From contig DIWF01000038.1 of the NCBI GenBank assembly GCA_002422545.1, forward strand, positions 1 to 64,000: DNA of 64,000 bases, read 5' to 3'. This DNA comes from Firmicutes bacterium UBA6113. GTDB taxonomy: Bacteria > Bacillota > Clostridia > Tissierellales > Sedimentibacteraceae. The notes beneath the pieces were generated by a model. It was given only the letters and a program-made list of their open reading frames with translations, did not search any database and was not told the DNA's origin. A program made the translations under genes and the position numbers. Below are positions 60,764 to 64,000 of the stretch, piece by piece (positions within the stretch are counted from its first letter, which is position 1; every line of letters begins with the position of its first letter).

Positions 60764-60814
60764 CCCTTTCGGTAATGTGAAAAGAGTAACTCTTGACATA
60801 TTGCCGAAAAAGGG
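60764..60814 (+). repeat. nested inverted repeats overlapping the oppA promoter
   Basis: Outer arms CCCTTTCGGTAAT (60764-60776) and ATTGCCGAAAAAGGG (60800-60814), inner arms AAGAGT-A-ACTCTT in between. Covers the -35 and the spacer. Either a weak processing/termination structure after oppF or an operator. See promoter at 60793. Confidence 0.4.
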
Positions 60815-60821
60815 TGATAAT
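60793..60821 (+). promoter_or_regulatory. internal promoter of oppA
   Basis: Perfect TTGACA, 17-nt spacer, GATAAT. Would give extra binding protein over the membrane subunits. Confidence 0.75.
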
Positions 60822-60828
60822 ATAAAAT

Positions 60829-60847
60829 GCAGGTAACGATTACCTGC
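60829..60847 (+). promoter_or_regulatory. 5'-leader hairpin of oppA
   Basis: GCAGGTAA, CGA, TTACCTGC: perfect 8-bp stem starting near the expected +1. May protect the mRNA 5' end or be an operator. Confidence 0.45.
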
Positions 60848-60875
60848 AAATACATAATTTTTTTGGAGGGATTTT

Positions 60876-62612
60876 ATGTTAAAAAGAGTATTATCATTAT
60901 TGCTCGTACTTGCAATGGTATTCTCTATATCAGTAGGCTGTGCTAAACAAGAACCGGCACCAGCTGAAGAGAAACCGGCAGAAGAGACACCAGCAGCAGA
61001 AACACCAGCTGGAGAAGAAGATTATCTGGTATGGAACATCGCAGTTGACCCTGAAACTTGGGACCCAACATTGAACAGCGCAGCTGACGGCGGACACATT
61101 ATACAAAATATGTTCGAAGGTTTGACAAAAGAAACTCATGATGGAGTCGAAGCTGCTGCAGCTGAATCTTGGGATATAACTAATGATGGCAAGACTTATA
61201 CTTTCCATTTGAGAGATGGTATGAAATGGTCTGACGGACAGCCTTTAACAGCTAAAGACTTTGAATATGCTTGGAAAAGAGCATGTGATCCTGCAGTTGC
61301 ATCTGATTATTCATTCCTTGTAACTACTTACTTGGTAGGCGGAGCTGAATATTTCAATGGAACTGGAACTATTGATCAAATAGGCGTTAAAGCACTTGAT
61401 GACTTAACATTGGAAGTTAACCTGAAATTCCCTGTTGCTTACTTCTTAAGCTTGACTTCATTCTATACTTACATGCCAGTAAGACAAGACATAGTTGAAG
61501 CTAACGGCGAAGGATGGGAAAAGAATCCTGAAACTTGCATTTCAAACGGAGCTTTCAAAATGACTGAATACCAGACAGGTTCTCACCTGACAATGGTTAA
61601 GAATGAAAACTATTGGGATGCAGCAAATGTTAAACTTGCAGGTATCAAAGGTCTTATGATCGTTGAAGGAACTACAGCTCTTAACGGTTATGAAAACGGT
61701 GAAATCCAGATTCTTGACAGCATCACTATTGAACAGATTCCAAGACTTCAGAAAGAAGATCCAAACTTTGTAATCTATCCACATATCGGAACTTACTATG
61801 TTAACTTCAACGTTGACAATGAAGTATTCAAAGACGTTAGAATTAGAAAAGCATTCTCACTTGCAATCGACAGAAAACAATTTGTTGAGCAGGTTACTAA
61901 GGGCGGACAGACACCTGCAACTGGATTTATACCTTCAGGTATGATTTTTTCAGACGGATCTGACATCAGACCGCTTGATGAAAATGGTATGCCAGCACCT
62001 GAATACGGCATCGACCCAACAAAAGCAAATGTAGAAGAAGCTAAAGCATTATTGGCTGAAGCTGGATATCCAGATGGAAAAGGACTTCCAAAAATTACAT
62101 TCCTGTACAACACAAATGAAAACAACAAGAAGATTGCTGAAGCATTGCAAGGAATGTGGAAACAAAATCTTGGCGTAGACGTTGAACTTCTTAACCAAGA
62201 CTGGGCAGTATTCCAGGAAACTAGAAGAGCAGGCGAGTACATGATGGCAAGAGGCGGCTGGTTAGGAGACTACGGCGACCCAATGACTATGCTTGACTTG
62301 TTCACAGTTGCATCAGGAAACAACGATCCTCAGTGGAGATATGCTGAAGAACCTAACGGAGCACCACATGACAAAACTCTGAACCCTGAACAAAAAGAAT
62401 TTGAAGATGCAATTTCTCAATCACTTGTAACTTCAGGCAAAGACAGAGATGCAGCTTTAAAAGCAGCTGAAGATTCATTGATGAACAACATGGTTATAGC
62501 ACCAATTTACTACTATACATTTACAACAATAGTTGACTCATCTAAAGTTGAAGGTGTAGAACTCACATTGACAAACAAATGGGACTTCACACATGCTGAA
62601 TTGATAAAATAA
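60876..62612 (+). CDS. oppA: oligopeptide ABC transporter substrate-binding lipoprotein
   Basis: 578 residues. Signal peptide with lipobox 'SVGC' (Cys22), a Pro/Ala/Glu-rich linker (about 26-48), then SBP_bac_5 domain: 'DPETWDPTLNSAADGGHIIQNM', 'LRDGMKWSDGQPLTAKDFEYAW', 'IRKAFSLAIDRKQF', 'GDYGDPMTMLDLF'. Captures peptides outside the cell. GGAGG lies 8 nt before the ATG; expressed from its own promoter as well as the operon. Strong terminator after it. Confidence 0.92.
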   Translation: MLKRVLSLLLVLAMVFSISVGCAKQEPAPAEEKPAEETPAAETPAGEEDYLVWNIAVDPETWDPTLNSAADGGHIIQNMFEGLTKETHDGVEAAAAESWDITNDGKTYTFHLRDGMKWSDGQPLTAKDFEYAWKRACDPAVASDYSFLVTTYLVGGAEYFNGTGTIDQIGVKALDDLTLEVNLKFPVAYFLSLTSFYTYMPVRQDIVEANGEGWEKNPETCISNGAFKMTEYQTGSHLTMVKNENYWDAANVKLAGIKGLMIVEGTTALNGYENGEIQILDSITIEQIPRLQKEDPNFVIYPHIGTYYVNFNVDNEVFKDVRIRKAFSLAIDRKQFVEQVTKGGQTPATGFIPSGMIFSDGSDIRPLDENGMPAPEYGIDPTKANVEEAKALLAEAGYPDGKGLPKITFLYNTNENNKKIAEALQGMWKQNLGVDVELLNQDWAVFQETRRAGEYMMARGGWLGDYGDPMTMLDLFTVASGNNDPQWRYAEEPNGAPHDKTLNPEQKEFEDAISQSLVTSGKDRDAALKAAEDSLMNNMVIAPIYYYTFTTIVDSSKVEGVELTLTNKWDFTHAELIK

Positions 62613-62620
62613 TAAGCAAT

Positions 62621-62660
62621 AAGGGATTGGAATCTGTAATACAGAATCCAATCCTTTTTT
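62621..62660 (+). terminator. terminator after oppA
   Basis: Near-perfect 17-bp stem (AAGGGATTGGAATCTGTA with its complement) and T6. Confidence 0.85.
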
Positions 62661-62781
62661 ACATAATATTAAAATTAAAACATCAGATTACGCAATGCTT
62701 TGAAATATAAATAACAATATAAAAATATCATTTATATACAAATTTCTGTTTTAATTGTATAATTAAGATGGAGATGATTTT

Positions 62782-63618
62782 ATGAAATACAAAATGGTAG
62801 TACTGGATCTGGACGGGACTCTTTTAGATGACGACAAACAAATAAGTGAAAAGAACATCCGCATTTTGAACGAACTCTACAAGAGTGGAGTAATTATAAC
62901 AATTGCAACGGGCAGAAATTATTATATGGCAAAAGGTCTGACTGATAAGCTTAAAAGTGTTTCTCCTGTTATCCTGGCCAACAACGGAGCCATAATCAGG
63001 CGTTCTCACAACGATGAGATTCTTGAGAAAAATTATCTGGATGCTGCAGTGTTCAAAAAAATATATGATGCCGGAATCAAAAGAGGGCTAAATCCTATAG
63101 TGCACGTGGACGAATATAAAGACGGCTACGATCTAATTTATGAACGTGAAAACTACGAAGAAACATATCTCGGCTACATAAAAAAAGACTATCCAAGAGC
63201 AAGACTCAAGAAATTTGAAACTGACAACATTAAAAATATTCTTTCTGTATGCTATTTTGATGAATACAGCAAGCTTTCTGACTTCAGTCTTGAAATGATG
63301 GAATTAAACAAAGGCGAGTACAATACCATATGCAACCGTAACATAAGCCAGAGGGCTCTTCTTGAGTTTCTGCACAATGAAGGATGCAAGTGGAAAGCAC
63401 TTCAGAAATATGTAAATGACATTAACATCAAGATTGATGAAATATTGGCCATAGGAGACGACAACAACGATATTGAGCTCATTTTAAATGCAGGGATGGG
63501 AATTGCCATGAAAAATGCAACAGAGGAATGCAAAAAAGCTTCAAAATTAATTTCAAAGTTTGACAACAACAATTCGGGAGTTTATCATGTTCTTTCGGAA
63601 GTATTTGAAATAAAATAA
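62782..63618 (+). CDS. HAD-IIB (Cof-type) phosphatase
   Basis: 278 residues. Nucleophile Asp9 and Asp11 in 'LDLDGTLLDD', motif II 'ITIATGRNYYMAKGL', C2B cap in the middle, motif IV 'ILAIGDDNNDIEL', 'GIAMKNATEECKKAS'. Family members act on phosphosugars, FMN or PLP; the substrate cannot be told. TATAAT-like -10 at about 62756; no clear -35. Monocistronic. Confidence 0.85.
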   Translation: MKYKMVVLDLDGTLLDDDKQISEKNIRILNELYKSGVIITIATGRNYYMAKGLTDKLKSVSPVILANNGAIIRRSHNDEILEKNYLDAAVFKKIYDAGIKRGLNPIVHVDEYKDGYDLIYERENYEETYLGYIKKDYPRARLKKFETDNIKNILSVCYFDEYSKLSDFSLEMMELNKGEYNTICNRNISQRALLEFLHNEGCKWKALQKYVNDINIKIDEILAIGDDNNDIELILNAGMGIAMKNATEECKKASKLISKFDNNNSGVYHVLSEVFEIK

Positions 63619-63707
63619 GAAATAAACAAAAATATCGGAGATTGTACATATTTCTTTCATGCTCAAAATATAATGTAATAACATTGTATTAAAAACAAGG
63701 AGGAATT

Positions 63708-63899
63708 ATGAAAATAATAGCTGCAATAGCATCAATTCTTATTATTATCGGAGCGTTGAACTGGGGCTTGTACGGAATATCAAAAATTGATATAGTTGAA
63801 AACTTCTTTGGAGGATGGAACAGCAAAATTGGAAGAATCGTCTATATTTTAATTGGAATAGCCGGTTTGTACTCGCTTCTTTACGTCATTTTCGCATAA
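63708..63899 (+). CDS. DUF378 small membrane protein
   Basis: 63 residues, two helices (about 3-25 and 44-62). 'GALNWGLYGISKIDIVENFFGG' is the DUF378 signature. Function unknown in the family. AAGGAGG lies 5-6 nt before the ATG, and a bidirectional terminator follows at once. Confidence 0.85.
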   Translation: MKIIAAIASILIIIGALNWGLYGISKIDIVENFFGGWNSKIGRIVYILIGIAGLYSLLYVIFA

Positions 63900-63901
63900 A
63901 C

Positions 63902-63930
63902 AAAAAACATGCCAATAGGCATGTTTTTTT
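63902..63930. terminator. bidirectional terminator at the window end
   Basis: AAAAAACATGCC, AATA loop, GGCATGTTTTTTT between convergent genes. Confidence 0.85.
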
Positions 63931-63938
63931 GTTAATTT

Positions 63939-64000
63939 TTAGGAAAAGCGTCCCATTCCTACTGCTTTTGTCATTTTGTCCATGATATTTTTGCCCTGCA
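63939..64000 (-). CDS. C-terminal end of an unidentified gene (runs off the window)
   Basis: Minus-strand frame ending at TAA 63939-63941; the last residues read '...GKNIMDKMTKAVGMGRFS'. Its place behind a bidirectional terminator supports a real gene end. About 20 residues are too few to name it. Confidence 0.5.
   Translation of the reverse strand, partial: QGKNIMDKMTKAVGMGRFS

Noticed and set aside
60829..60847. Terminator before oppA
   Set aside because: Run of T starts 11 nt after the stem, and the stem begins at the expected transcription start of oppA.
1..64000. tRNA, rRNA, CRISPR array or insertion sequence
   Set aside because: Both strands were scanned by eye for cloverleaf ends, rRNA cores, regular short repeats with spacers and transposase motifs; none was found.

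Overview
The window reads as a low-GC, anaerobic, spore-forming, amino-acid-fermenting member of the Clostridia. The evidence is ornithine fermentation genes (ortB, oraS, oraE, orr), spore genes (spmA, spmB, cwlD), an oxygen-independent cobalamin pathway, class III ribonucleotide reductase, and a sigma-54 promoter with its enhancer-binding activator serving an amino-acid dehydrogenase operon. A Sedimentibacter-like Tissierellia is my best guess, from gene content only. No rRNA, tRNA, CRISPR array, insertion sequence or prophage was seen.

Layout. 1-5982 (+): end of an ornithine operon: ortB (cut by the window edge), oraS, oraE, a MutL/GlmL-type ATPase and ornithine racemase. 6139-13750 (-): a compact seven-gene operon with three different dynamin-like GTPases, a cytosolic-looking M48 metallopeptidase and three tandem one- or two-helix membrane proteins ending in the same zinc ribbon. 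This is the strongest candidate for an undescribed system. 13948-16745: two GT2 glycosyltransferases and a GtrA protein that seems to lack its middle. 17020-23250: a CNNM/HlyC-type transporter, spmAB, a c-di-GMP module (207-residue protein, structured leader with a 25-codon ORF, HD-GYP protein, DUF5317-like protein) and cwlD. 23319-39644 (+): perfect sigma-A promoter, cobalamin riboswitch and 13 cobalamin genes, then a second riboswitch and a BtuFCD-type ABC importer. 39728-45854: a 42-residue protein, nrdDG behind a third cobalamin riboswitch (- strand), and trkH/trkA. 46063-53951 (+): sigma-54 promoter, five-gene dehydrogenase complex with iron-sulfur subunits, M24 peptidase, sigma-54 activator and membrane dipeptidase. 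54128-62612 (+): signal peptidase I, M20 dipeptidase and an oligopeptide ABC transporter (oppBCDF, oppA). 62782-64000: HAD phosphatase, DUF378 protein and the tail of a gene that runs off the edge.

How it fits together. Peptides enter through Opp and are cut by the M20, M24 and M19 peptidases. The amino acids feed Stickland-type fermentation: ornithine through adenosylcobalamin-dependent OraSE, and a proline- or sarcosine-like substrate (inferred) through the sigma-54-controlled dehydrogenase. OraSE needs B12, which the cbi operon makes and the Btu importer salvages. Three B12 riboswitches cover synthesis, uptake and the B12-independent ribonucleotide reductase. The last case implies a B12-dependent NrdJ elsewhere in the genome.
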